Shown here: piece by piece, positions 22,915-33,375 of the stretch
Layout of the letters: each line of letters opens with the position of its first letter
How positions within the stretch are numbered: position 1 is the first letter of the stretch
DNA from: Gigaspora margarita
Taxonomy: Eukaryota; Glomeromycota; Glomeromycetes; Diversisporales; Gigasporaceae
Assembly: GCA_009809945.1 (NCBI GenBank)
Contig: WTPW01001562.1
Span: forward strand, 1 to 64,000
Length of the DNA stretch: 64,000 nt
Direction of reading: 5' to 3'
Notes under the pieces: generated by a model
What the model saw: the letters and a program-made list of their open reading frames with translations, nothing else
Told to the model about the DNA's origin: nothing
The model's database searches: none
Position numbers and translations under genes: made by a program

Positions 22915-23125
22915 TTGACAATTAATAAATTAGCAATTATTTATATAAGATTCAGTATAAAATAATTCAGTAATTGATAAATTAGTTATTATTCAGTATA
23001 AAATAATTCAGTTATTGGTAAATTAGTTATTATTTGGTATAAAATAATTCAGTAATTAATAAATCAGCTATTATTCAGTAACTAATAAATCAGCTATTAT
23101 TCAGTAAAATAATTAATTCTGAAAA
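22915..23125. repeat. AT-rich tandem repeat of about 45 bases
   Basis: Repeated pieces TTCAGTAATTGATAAATTAG and TTATTATTCAGTATAAAATA alternate four to five times with small differences; the last two copies are shortened to TAATAAATCAGCTATTATTC. Confidence 0.72.
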
Positions 23126-23400
23126 TATTAAATAAAGAAAACATCTAACAGATTTGTTAAAATGTATTGTAATAATTAAATTCTATTTAGAGCTTGAACT
23201 AGATATCTGGATACCTGTTTTACTATAACTGTTTTATAAAAGCTGCATTCAGACAATCATTAATTTTTAGCTATAGTAAAAAATCCTAATAGAATATATT
23301 ATGTTGGTAAATATTACTAAAAAGGTGTTGTTGTTGGAAAAGATATAACATATCCAGATAAACTCTATTGATAACTGGATAACCTTTCAGATATCCAAAT

Positions 23401-23770
23401 ACTATAAAATTCAGACATGTATACCTGGGTATTTACATATCATCAGCAAAAAAAATAGACCAATATATATCAATTACTAACTGGATAATTATATATCGAT
23501 ACTAATCACCCCTGCTAATTACTAATGATCATGATAATAATCGATATATAGTGAATTCATTAATTAGCAATAATGCTAGTTATCGCTATATAACCAAATT
23601 GATTACTAGCGATATATGATAGCATTCAATTCTAATCATTCCTATTGATTACAATACTATAGCAAATTTTATTGCTAGTTATCATAATAGTATTAGATAA
23701 ATAGCGAATTTACTACTAGTGATATTTGATATTTTTAGATATATAGCGAATTCAATTTCATATTTATTTA
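23401..23770. repeat. MITE end fragment and ATCGATATATA-rich repeat
   Basis: 23401-23440 (ACTATAAAATTCAGACATGT) is one end of the family seen at 8241. It runs directly into ATCATCAGCAAAAAAAATAG and a stretch full of CGATATATA and AGCGATATATGA motifs, which resembles the ends of the elements at 28569 and 31420. No partner end was located, so this is probably a truncated element. Confidence 0.5.
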
Positions 23771-24130
23771 CTTTAGAGAGCTTCCAGAAATCAGCTGATT
23801 TTTGTTTACTATAAGCCTACCCCCACCCACCTACACCTGATACCCCAATTAGCCAATCAGATTTTACGATTATTAAAAAGTTAGATATAATATTTAATAG
23901 TAAATAACTTTTGATCTACTGGGCCAAATTTGATAATTTAACTACCAAAATGATCCTCTCAATGAGAGGATTCTAGCAAGCCCAAAATTGTTAAAATCTA
24001 ATTACAGGATCCTAAAATCAGAATAAATTTGTGTTACTAAAATGGTTTATAATTATTTAATAAATTATAGAACTTTTATAGTAACACAAATCTATTCTGA
24101 TTTCAGAATTTTGTGATTAAATTTTTAGAG

Positions 24131-24632
24131 AAGTGCAGTAAATCATGTATTTAGGATTTACATAGATCATACTCCCTAGTAATGAAACTATTGACTAATA
24201 AAATTTAATATTTAAAAAAACTCAAAAACGTTTTTGACCTGAAAATAAGCTACCGCATGATCGACAATAGTTGCTACATAGTAAAGTCAACATTTTACTA
24301 TGTGAATTGATTATAGTGGCTTAAGTAAACTTTTTTATAGGTCTAAATACACTTACTCGAAAATTTTTATCAGTATTGAAGAATTTTTATTATTTGACTT
24401 TTAATTTTTACATTCAATGAAAAAATTAAAATTTTTTAAAAAAATATATTTGATGAATGTAAAAATTAAAAGTTAAATAATAAAAATTCTCCAATTTGGA
24501 TAAAAATTCTGAAGTATATGTATTTTGATCACCCAAATAAGTTTACTTAAGCGATCTTAATCGGTTTAAATAGTAAAATTTGGACTTTACTATGTAACGA
24601 CTACTTGCGATCGCTAAAAACCAATTTTACTC
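24131..24632. mobile_element. Foldback element, AAAATAAGCTAC family, nested
   Basis: It begins with the family terminus GAAGTGCAGTAAATCATGTA. The left arm has AAAATAAGCTACCGCATGAT and TTGCTACATAGTAAAGTC; the right arm mirrors it with TAAGTTTACTTAAGCGATC and TTGGACTTTACTATGTAACG. It interrupts the composite foldback at 23774. Confidence 0.68.
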
Positions 24633-24743
24633 TAAAATAATTTAACAAAATTATATACAGTTTTTAAGCAATTTTACAAGAACTACTAATCCAATTTAGC
24701 TGAAATTTTAATATGATATAGATCAATCTTATATCTATCTACA

Positions 24744-25296
24744 TTAATTGATGATCTGCCACAAATCGATAGTGTGATCATAGTGTAATGTGATGCAAAT
24801 CACTATGTAAATCCTATAATATAGGAATATTTTTGGCGACCTAAGGAAAACTTAGAAACATTTTTTTCTTACTAAGTTAATAAGTCATACCTACTAAGTG
24901 AAAATTGTAGAGCTCATCAAGATGAGTCTAATGGTAGTTAGATTATCAAAATTGGGCTAGTAGATGATAAGATATCTTCAAAAAACTATTGGTCGACTAT
25001 ATAAAATTTTATGTAAACAAACCTATTGTTTACATATAGTCAGCCAATCATTTTTTGAAGGTATCTCATCATCTAATAGTCCGATTTTGATGATCTAACT
25101 ACCATTAAACTCTTCTCGATGTGCTCTACAATTTTTACTTAGTAGACATGACTCATTGACTTAGTAAAAAAAAAGGTTTACTTTGGGTGAGCAAAAAAAT
25201 TCCTACATTTTAGGATTTACATATCAACAAATAGTAAGGATCTGCATCATGTTACACTATGATCACACTATCGATTTGTGGCAGATTATCAATTAA
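24744..25296. mobile_element. Foldback element with TTAATTGATAATCYGCC ends, short member
   Basis: The ends TTAATTGATGATCTGCCACA and the inverted TTAATTGATAATCTGCCACA bound a palindrome of 553 bases centred near 25020. Arms share ATCGATAGTGTGATCATAGT, GTAGAGCTCATCAAGATG, GATCTAACTACCATTA and TTTACATATAGTCAGCCAAT-like blocks. The larger members are 44886-50225 and 50888-51729. The centre is the same GTAAACAA..TTGTTTAC hairpin. Confidence 0.78.
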
Positions 25297-25771
25297 AAAT
25301 TTTATCCCATTTGGATAAATAGTTATGAGAATTCAAATTTGAATATTATAATTACATTATAATAAAAATACTATTAGTATTTATACTATATATATAGGTC
25401 GTGATAAAATGGGGACCCCTCACTTCCTTTATAATTTTGGGCTTGCTAGAATCCTCTCATTGAGTGGATCATTTTGGTAGTTAAACCATCAAATTTGGTC
25501 CAGTAGATCAAAAGTTATTAATTATTAAATAGTATTAATAAATCTATAATATTGGTCAAAAATAATTTTGTAACTTTGGCCAGAATTATGAAATTTTGGC
25601 CGGAATTACACCTGATACTTCAGCTGACCCACCCACCCACCCAGAAATCAGCTGATTTCTGGAAGCTCCCTTATGAAGCACAGTCAATCCAATTTTATTA
25701 AAAAAATTACAAATACAAATGAAAAAGAAAATACTATAAAGAAAAAAAACAAATAAAAGGCTAAACTAATA

Positions 25772-27939
25772 TTAATTGACTTCAAATAATTCATCTAGCT
25801 CTTTTATAGACATCATTGATGAATTTCTTCAGTATACAGATATGAGCTCAGGCTTAGGCTCAGGTTCAGGTGAGGATTGTCTCACCCTTTCGGCCGCAGA
25901 ACATCCTGCAAGTTCACTGTTTATGATTTCTTCTGCCAAATTATGATTAGGACTACCATTGTCGAAATCAGTCTAATAAAAATACAAAGAATGTTAATAA
26001 TAAATATAATTACCAGCATAAAACGATATGTAACAAACACTTACTAAATATTGACTTATTCAACGTTTCATTAATTTATCCTTGCACAGAACAGTCTTAG
26101 ACTGGGGGTTTAATAAAATATTGCACATAGCCAAAGTAAAAGCACAGTGATGGTTGGTTAAAGTCAGGACTGCAACCATGCTGAAACAGTTCTTGCGATG
26201 ATAGAGACCCAAAAAACCTCTTTGCTATTCTGCTCAAAAAGTACACAATAGCAATCGTCAACTTGTGAACTTTCTTTCCACTGAATTATTTTGGCAGAAC
26301 TAGTTGTGCTTTTGAGGGGAGGCAATCTATTGCAACCGAATACCTTCCAAATTGAGGAATGTACATTTTGCAATGCCACACTATGATGGTTCTTAACTTT
26401 TTGTAAAAGCTAATAAAATAAATAAATAAATTTGTTATTAGTGAAGGAATAAGCAAAAAAAAAAGAAAAACAATTAAACTAGTAAAAAAATAGCAAAAGA
26501 AAAAAAAACAAAACAATTAAATGATTGAAATTAAAATAAAATAAATATATTGAATAAAATGATATAAAACAATTATATACTTGGCTACACCATCCTCTGT
26601 GAAAATGGTTAGTAAATTCATTTTCACTTAGAGTCGACATGTATTCGGCGAAGTTTTCGGTAAGGTAGTCCTTAAGGGCTTCCTTTAATGTATTTTGTAT
26701 GGGATAGACATGGAGCAGGAAAAGATATTTTACAATGCCTGTATATACATCCTGCAAGAATTTTATAATGGGTTTAAAAACAAGTTTTATATTCTATACA
26801 CTATATTATACACACAAAGACTTACATCCAACACCTTTGCAGAAAGGTCCTTTTCTTGGTCACTCCTTTGGCATCTCATTTTATCCTTTAGCTCTCGGAG
26901 CTCATTGTTCATTTTCTGGTTCAAAAGGTACAGCTACTTGTTTTGTTGAAACAGCTTGACGTCAACTTGTTTGCAATACTCAATATAACTGCTGAATTCT
27001 TATCATTTTGAAAAAAAAAAAATTTAAAAAAAAAAACCTCCCAACTAAGGGCCAATCTAGAGATCTAAGATCAAAAAAAACAAACTTATATCCTATTACG
27101 ATCACATGTTTGATTGGGTATGGGTAATCATCAATCGTGTGTTTGATACTGATTGGGTATGAGTGATCATTGATCACGAGATTGTGACCTATAACATGAT
27201 CTGAATTGAGAACTGGATCGAGATCTTTCACCTTCTGTATAACATGGCAGCAGTGATAAGGACCTATTGCAATTGCTAATACGTGATGCTCGACGTTCAG
27301 TAGTATGTTGATGGGATAGGTTTTGGGTAGATTGATGTTTGGTAGTATGTGATGTTGATTAACGAGGGGAGTTTTGATGTGGTGGGTTTGGTGTGGATTG
27401 ATGAGGTGGGTTTGGTATAGATTGATGAGGTGGGTTTGGTGTGGATTGACAAGGTGGGTTTGGTGTGGATTGATGAGGTGGTGTGGTTTGATGAGATGGG
27501 TTTGTGGTGGATTGATGAGGTGGATTTTGTTTCGATTGATTTGTTTGCCTTTACCTTTATTACCTTTACTACTCATATTTGCAAATATATTCTGTACACT
27601 TGCAATGCTTCTAACTGATGAGCCAGAATCATAATCATCGTCATAGGTATAATAAGTTGGTTGGTAAGGTCCAATGATATTAGATGATTGTAGAGGTGTA
27701 TTCAATATATATCAATTGTTATTGATGAGGACAGCCAGATATGAAGGAGGTAAGTTATTGTTCGAAGTATTGTCAGGCAATAAGTTGGTGTTTGAAGTAG
27801 TATTATCAGAAAGCGGGTTGTTATTAATATTGGGAGTGTTATTATGAGTGTTGTTGTTTGTAGTATTTTTATGAGAAGCAGAAGTGCTGTCAATAAGAGC
27901 AGGAGTGTTGTTAATAGGAGTGTTACTATTAGAAGCCAT
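25772..27939 (-). pseudogene. Spliced lineage-specific gene with in-frame stops
   Basis: Read from the ATG at 27939, exon 1 codes an Asn/Thr-rich low-complexity start, then one in-frame TGA (27712-27714), a Tyr/Asp-rich stretch and a 24-base minisatellite coding Pro/His/Gln repeats. Further on, another frame gives an Arg/Ser-rich piece (ERSRSSSQFRSCYRSQSR) and a coiled-coil-like segment (VDVKLFQQNK, TAG, LYLLNQKMNNELRELKDKM). An intron with GTAAGT and TTCTTGCAG leads to DVYTGIVKYLFLLHVYP and LKEALKDYLTENFAEYMSTL; a second intron ends TTTTATTAG before LLQKVKNHHSVALQNVHSSI and WKVFG. A last exon starts at 25973 with TDFDNGSPNHNLAEEI and ends MSIKELDELFEVN after a TGA near 25825. The family is not recognised. 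The stops imply a pseudogene; the clean splice sites imply a formerly expressed gene. Confidence 0.55.
27372..27540. repeat. 24-base minisatellite inside the spliced gene
   Basis: The unit GAGGTGGGTTTGGTGTGGAT plus TGAT is repeated about seven times with one shortened copy. On the minus strand it codes repeats such as STPNPPHQ or, in the frame continuous with the first exon, THLINPHQ. Slippage in this array may account for the frame uncertainty in the host gene. Confidence 0.85.
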
Positions 27940-28075
27940 TTTGAAATTCTAAAAAATGTCTTTACCTCTACAATTGCCAAATCGCTTATATATATATAAC
28001 CAAGAAAAGTATGATGATATTAATCAGTATATAGTATATATTAAAAAAAAAACAAAAGTGCAATTATCTTATTTG

Positions 28076-28500
28076 ATGTTTGGTCACTTACGTATAATGA
28101 CAAATTTTTTCTTGATCAATTTACGTATAATGACAATTTTTTTCCTTTGATCAACTTATATATAACGACAAATTTTTTTCTTTGATCAACTTACGTATGA
28201 CAAATTTTTTTCTGATCAAATTACATATAATAACAAATTTTTTTCTTTGATCAACTTACATATAACGACAAATTTTTTATTCTTGACAACTTATGTATAG
28301 TAACAATTTATTATAAAAAATTAGATAATAAAAATAAAGATTGAACACACTCATTTTTAATTGGTTTATAGTAAAAAAAAACTCATTTATTCAACAATTT
28401 ATTAAAAGAAATTAGATAAAAAAATAAAGATTGAATACACTTGTTTGTAATCGTTATATAGTAAAAAAAAAATCTCATTTATTCGACAATTTATTATATC
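28076..28500. repeat. Two short tandem arrays
   Basis: 28076-28320 has about seven copies of a unit near 34 bases (TTTGATCAACTTACGTATAA, TGACAAATTTTTTT). 28320-28500 has two copies of about 105 bases (ACAATTTATTAAAAGAAATT, AGATAAAAAAATAAAGATTG, then TAGTAAAAAAAAAACTCATT). They lie upstream of the minus-strand gene at 25772-27939. No coding. Confidence 0.7.
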
Positions 28501-29647
28501 TGAGAATAATAATAAAATTTAATATATTGTAAAGTGAAAGTATACGTATCTCATTTGTTGTTTGTTATTGTCATCGGCAAATTTTATATATAGATATATA
28601 TCGATTACTAACTGGTAAGATATATATCAATGATCAATACCCCTGCCGATTATTATCGATAGTGATAGTAATCGATATATATCTGGTTAATCGATATATA
28701 TCTACTAGATATATATTGATTAACCAAATATATATCGATAATCAACACCCCTGCTGATTATTATCAATAGTGATAGTAATCGATATATATCTAATATGAT
28801 ATCAATTAATAATTATTATATTCACATAATCATGCTCGCAAGGTTTCGCAATTTATTATAAATTTTATTTTTTTATTTATTATTATTATATATTATATTT
28901 TAAATTAAATAATCAATATTTGCAAGTTTTCGCAATTTAATATAAAAATTATTTATTTATTATTATTATATATTATATTATATTATATATTTTTATTATA
29001 TATTATTATAAAAAAAATGAAAAACCAAAAAAAAACCCTCCGAAAAAAATAACAAAAAAAACAAAAACGAAAAAATAGTAATAATTTTTAACTACTTTCG
29101 CACTTCATTGCTCATATTTACTATTTCTTGCAAAGTGTTGGAGAAGTTAGAGTTGTTGTTCTTGCAAGTACCAGAAAAGTCAGATCGTTTTCTTGCAAAG
29201 TTTCGAAAAAAGTCAGGAATAAATAAAATAAAATTAAAAAAATAAGTAAAAAAAAAGAAAAACAAACAAAAACAAAAATGTAAGCAAACTAAATAAAAAA
29301 AAACAAAGCTTCAAATCTCTATTTTCCTAAAGTAAGAGTTCATTTCTTATAATTTAGAAATCATTGAAGGTTTTCGCAATGTACTAGAATAATAAAAAAA
29401 TAAAATTAAAGAAATAAGTAAAAAGAAAACAATGGAATATAAGCAAACTGAATAAAAATAAAAATAAAACCCCAAATCTCTATTATATTTGCTTCTATTT
29501 GCTCATATTCGCTTCTATTCGCTTATATTCATTTATTTTTACTACTTTCTAAAAAAATAGTAAGTAAAAAAAATAAAAAAATATTCTCAGAAGTGTTAGT
29601 ATTATACTACCTGTAAAAACACAAGAGGAACAAGAAAAATTACCCAT

Positions 29648-29935
29648 ATGACCCCGTACGAATGCAAGAGAATGAGCAAGACCACCCTATATGAATGCAA
29701 GAGAAACGAGCAAGACCACCCCATACAAACGCAAGAGAAAAAAAACAAATGGACCACCTACAAGAACACTAAAAATCTACACAATACCATCTACAAGAAT
29801 ACCAAGAGGCACGTAAAACTATTCCACAAGAACACCAATGACACAAGCTAGCGACAATTCCAACGATGACACCAACGACGACATCAACTACAACACTAGC
29901 GATGATACCAACTAGGACAACACCAATGCGTTACC
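29648..29935 (+). repeat. Degenerate tandem repeats with short open frame
   Basis: Units with GAATGCAAGAGAA and GAGCAAGACCACCC repeat three times, followed by TACAAGAACACTAA-type and GATGACACCAACGACGACAT-type repeats. The 67-codon frame is Lys/Asn/Thr-rich and follows the repeats, so it is treated as a by-product. Confidence 0.6.
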
Positions 29936-30299
29936 TTGCGCAAAGTGTTAGAAAGTCTCTATATTTCATGCCAAAAAGTGTTTTTTTGTAGAAATAAAAT
30001 AAAAAAATTAAAAAATAATAATAAATAAAAGAAAAAGAATGATACTAAACGAAATGAAACGTAACAAAAAAAACAAAATGAAAATGAAAAAACAATGTAA
30101 AAGTGATAGAAAATCTAAATTATAAACAAAAAAAAATAAACAAAAATCTAATATGATATTGTACTATGATTATTGAAACATTTTGAAACAAATTGAACCA
30201 TTTTGAAAATATTAATTAAACGTGTCCTTGGTATGATTTAGGATACAGATCTACAGATCCAGCCTAGTCCTAAAATATTTTGAATATATTCGAAATATT

Positions 30300-30465
30300 A
30301 AAAAAAAAAGACAAAAAAAAGAAGAGAAAAAAAAAGGAAGAGGAGAAAAAAAAAGGGAGAGGAAAGAAAAAAAGAAAGAGGTAAGAAAATAAAAGAGGAG
30401 AGAAAAAAAGGGGGGAGGGATAAAAATCATTCGAAAAGCTTTTTTTTTTTTTTTTTTTTTTTTTT
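30300..30465. repeat. Long purine tract followed by poly-T
   Basis: About 120 bases are almost only A and G (GAAGAGAAAAAAAAAGGAAG-type runs), followed after a short gap by an uninterrupted run of about 27 T. Such tracts can form triplex-like structures; here they lie inside the non-autonomous element. Confidence 0.8.
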
Positions 30466-30844
30466 AGGAGTGTGGTTTTGTTTTTTTTTAAGTTTTTTTT
30501 CCTAAGCCAATTATTTTCGTTTTGTCATTGTCTTTTTTTTAGCCTACTTTTTTTTGGAATTTTACTTTTTTTTTTTACCTAGTAAGGTAATAGTCAAAAC
30601 ATTATATAATCGTTAAAGATCAGTTAATCATTATATATTGTTTCAAATAATTCTAATTATAATCGATTTATAGATATATAATGATTTAATATAAAAAAAT
30701 GATATATATTGATTTAGATATATATCGATTTTTATCCAATTAATCGATATATAATGATATTTTATAATCGATATAAAATGATTAAGTGTTATATATCGAT
30801 TAATATCTATATATAAAATTTGCGGATGGTAGTAATAAAATTAA

Positions 30845-31188
30845 TTGTCCAGAGCGAAGTGAAGGACTTATATTTCTATGCGCTTTGATGACTGAAATTC
30901 TGATTTTGATGCATTCATAATAGAAATATCAAAACCATAGTTTCAGCATTTTTCATCTGTAATGCCCCTAAAAAATGTAATCTGCAATATGCATATATGA
31001 CCAGATTTTTCAGAGCTATCAAACGCTTTTATAATAAAATTATCATTATGAGCTCTGGACTTATACCAGTTTCTAGTTCCTAGTAAATTAATATAAATGA
31101 TGATGTTATTCGTTAAAAAAAAGAATAAAAGTATACTTATCTCATTTGTTGATTTGGACATTTGCGTGGTATGACAATTTACTATCAT
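30845..31188 (-). pseudogene. Gene fragment of unknown family, cut by a mobile element
   Basis: On the minus strand a short start MSKSTNE is followed by an AT-rich stretch ending TTTACTAG, which may be an intron, and then by a coding-like run GTRNWYKSRAHNDNF, IIKAFDSSEKSGHICILQ, ITFFRGITDEKC and, after a TGA, YGFDISIMNASKSEF. The end of the fragment coincides with the right terminus of the element at 28569-30838. The family is not recognised; the interrupted end and stop argue for a pseudogene. Confidence 0.4.
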
Positions 31189-31564
31189 TACACGTGTAAT
31201 AATAACATGCTAAGTTTTATTTAATTATTAATAATTTTTGCTGAGATTTATAATATTGAATTAATTACATAATATAACGTTAGTTTCTTGCTTATAAACT
31301 ACGTAATACCTGTTTGTTTGATTGAAGAAAAGAATAGCTTAAATCGATAAATATCGATTAAAAATCATTTAAATCATTTGAACCTTATTTTTAAATTTAT
31401 CTTCTATATTGCTTTGATGGGCATCAGGAAATTTTTAAGGGGATATATAGCGATTATAATTGAATTAATCGATTAGTATCAATAAATTTTAATTGATTCG
31501 AAACATTATTGATTATATTCGATTATAGGTAAAAATATCAATTAATACTGATATAAATTAGTGA

Positions 31565-31870
31565 ATTGAACTAGTTGGGCTATAATCAGTTAACCGACCC
31601 AAACTGATTAAGTTTCGGGTAACTGGCTAAGTAAATGTTTAATCGGTTGACCTGTACAACCAGTTGAGAATCGGTTGACAAAATAAAATGAGCAAAAGTC
31701 CCAAAAAATTCTGAATGAACATAGTAAACAAGCAAGGTCGAGACAAAATTTTGAGTAAAGGTCCGAGAATACCCAAAAGTAAACGTAAAGCAATCTTAAT
31801 CGGTTGAATCAGTTGACACCAAATATTTTGGTTCAGTTAACCAATTAAGAAAAATTTTCTCAGTTCAAAT
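31565..31870. mobile_element. Insertion rich in AATCGGTTGAC motifs
   Basis: The ATCGAT-rich DNA is interrupted by about 300 bases of different composition. It carries AATCGGTTGAC or close variants at about 31650, 31670 and 31798 and inverted forms (CAGTTAACCGACC, GGTTCAGTTAACC) near both ends, consistent with a MITE built from short inverted and direct repeats. Confidence 0.5.
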
Positions 31871-31911
31871 CACTAATATAAATCATTAATCGATTAATAT
31901 CGATTATTAAA

Positions 31912-32256
31912 ATTCGTAAATTATAATCAAACTTTTACAACGGTTTCTCGATAACTAGTAATTAGAATTAGCTAAAATTTTTACTTAAGATAGTATCGAT
32001 ATTCCTCTATAATATATTTAAATTTTATTTGAATTGATCTAGTAGTTCTGGAGTAATCACTTCTATATGATAGTCAATTTTTAAAAATTGACTATCACAT
32101 AGACGCAATTACTCGGGAACGACTTGATCAATCTGGATAAAATTTATATATATTATAGAGAAATATCGATACTATCTTCAGTAAAAATTTTTGCTAATGC
32201 TAATAACTAGTTATCGAGAAAATCGTTGTCAAATTTTGATTATAATTTACAAATTT
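31912..32256. mobile_element. Foldback MITE
   Basis: A palindrome centred at about 32082 (CAATTTTTAAAAATTG). The left arm GTAAATTATAATCAAACTTT, CGGTTTCTCGATAACTAG and TAGTATCGATATTCCTCTA is mirrored on the right. It is placed in the left subterminal region of the Plavaka-like element. Confidence 0.75.
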
Positions 32257-32364
32257 TTATATATATCATTAGTAATCACTATCTTTATACTCGATAGGGG
32301 TGCTATTAATCGATAATAATCTTCTGATTATAATGGATTATAATCTGTTTGCAAATTTTGATGA

Positions 32365-32819
32365 TAATTACTCTTTCTTTTTCATTCACTTTCTTCTCAC
32401 TTATCGCCTTTTCTCTTTCTCTTTATTATATCTCTTTTTATCTTTATCTTTTTAAATCTGAGGAACAGAATTCTATCCAGGTTCTGGTGTCCTGGCATCT
32501 ATTTATTTCTCTCTTGTTAGTTTTTGTTATTTATCACTATTTCGCCCTTTTCTCTCATTCACTCTATTTGATTCTCTCATTTATTTTCATCTAATTCATT
32601 CATTCTTATCCTCTCATTTACTCTCTTCATTTTAAATCCCTCCCATCTCTTTCTCTGCTATTTTGTTATATATCACTATTTCTTCCTTTATCTCATATAC
32701 TCCCATTTTATTCTCCTATATATTTCATTTATTTTATTCATTTTTCTCTTTTTTTTATAGCTTTCTTTTATCACTCTCTTTGATCTTTTTATTTTTCTCC
32801 CTTTTTTATTTTTTTCAAA
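32365..32819 (+). promoter_or_regulatory. Pyrimidine-rich leader of the Plavaka transposase
   Basis: The 450 bases before the start codon are strongly C/T-rich on the coding strand (TTCATTCACTTTCTTCTCAC, TTTTCTCTTTCTCTTTATTA and similar runs). Pyrimidine-rich upstream regions are common in fungal promoters and leaders. No TATA motif is clearly positioned. Confidence 0.45.
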
Positions 32820-33035
32820 ATGCGTTGGGATTGTGATTATTGTGATCGAGATTTTTTAAAAGCTTTTGCATTGGCACAACATATTTCACAAATACATTCT
32901 TATATCAAAGATTCAACAGAATCAACAAATCAAGCTGTTACTACTGAACAATTTGATGACAATGCTTGGGTACTTCCAGAATATAATCCTAATAGCTCTA
33001 TAATATATGAGGTAAATTGTATTAATTATATGCAT

Positions 33036-33375
33036 AGGTCAAAATAAGGCAAATCAGATTCAAATCAGCATCACAAGATGATATGAACCTGATTTGAAAC
33101 AGATATTTGGCACAAATAAGATACCTATAGGATACAATTCATATTCATATCAGCTCACAAAACATATCAGCAAAATGATGGCTTAATAGGTAAATCGATA
33201 GAGCTTATCATATAGCACCTATTGAGCCATTATTTTGCCAATATGTCTTGTGAGCTGATATGAATCCGAATTGTATCCTATAGATATCTTATTTGTGCCA
33301 AATATCTGTTTCAAATCAGGTTCATATCAGTATCTTGTGATGCTGATTTGAACCCGATTTGCCTTATTTTGACCT
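33036..33375. mobile_element. Foldback MITE inside an intron
   Basis: The left end AGGTCAAAATAAGGCAAATC pairs with the inverted right end AGGTCAAAATAAGGCAAATC. Arms of about 150 bases mirror each other (GATTCAAATCAGCATCACAA, CAGATATTTGGCACAAATAA, TCATATCAGCTCACAA). It lies entirely within the first intron of the Plavaka transposase, leaving both splice sites intact. Confidence 0.85.

Larger units (their letters stand above)
23774..25672. mobile_element. Composite foldback element with nested insertions
   Basis: The left end GAGAGCTTCCAGAAATCAGC and the inverted right end GGGAGCTTCCAGAAATCAGC match, followed by TGATTT. Subterminal blocks are mirrored too: AACTTTTGATCTACTGGGCC and CAATGAGAGGATTCTAGCAA on the left recur inverted at 25440-25520. 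A small palindrome lies at about 24000-24125. The core is occupied by two other foldback elements (24131-24632 and 24744-25296). The reading is that these inserted into an older foldback. Confidence 0.75.
28569..30838. mobile_element. Non-autonomous element with ATCGATATATATCGAT ends
   Basis: The left end CATCGGCAAATTTTATATAT followed by AGATATATATCG pairs with the inverted right end CATCCGCAAATTTTATATAT followed by AGATATTAATCG. Both ends run into clusters of ATATATCGAT motifs (28590-28800 and 30620-30830). The interior holds repeated CTTGCAAGGTTTCGCAATTT pieces, short tandem coding-like repeats (29640-29930), a long purine tract and a poly-T run, but no transposase. Shared ends with the 31420-37246 element suggest it was mobilised by that type of KDZ transposase. 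Confidence 0.72.

Noticed and set aside
26695..26959. Plus-strand frames of 74-84 codons
   Set aside because: They overlap minus-strand exons that have splice signals and coiled-coil-like protein content.
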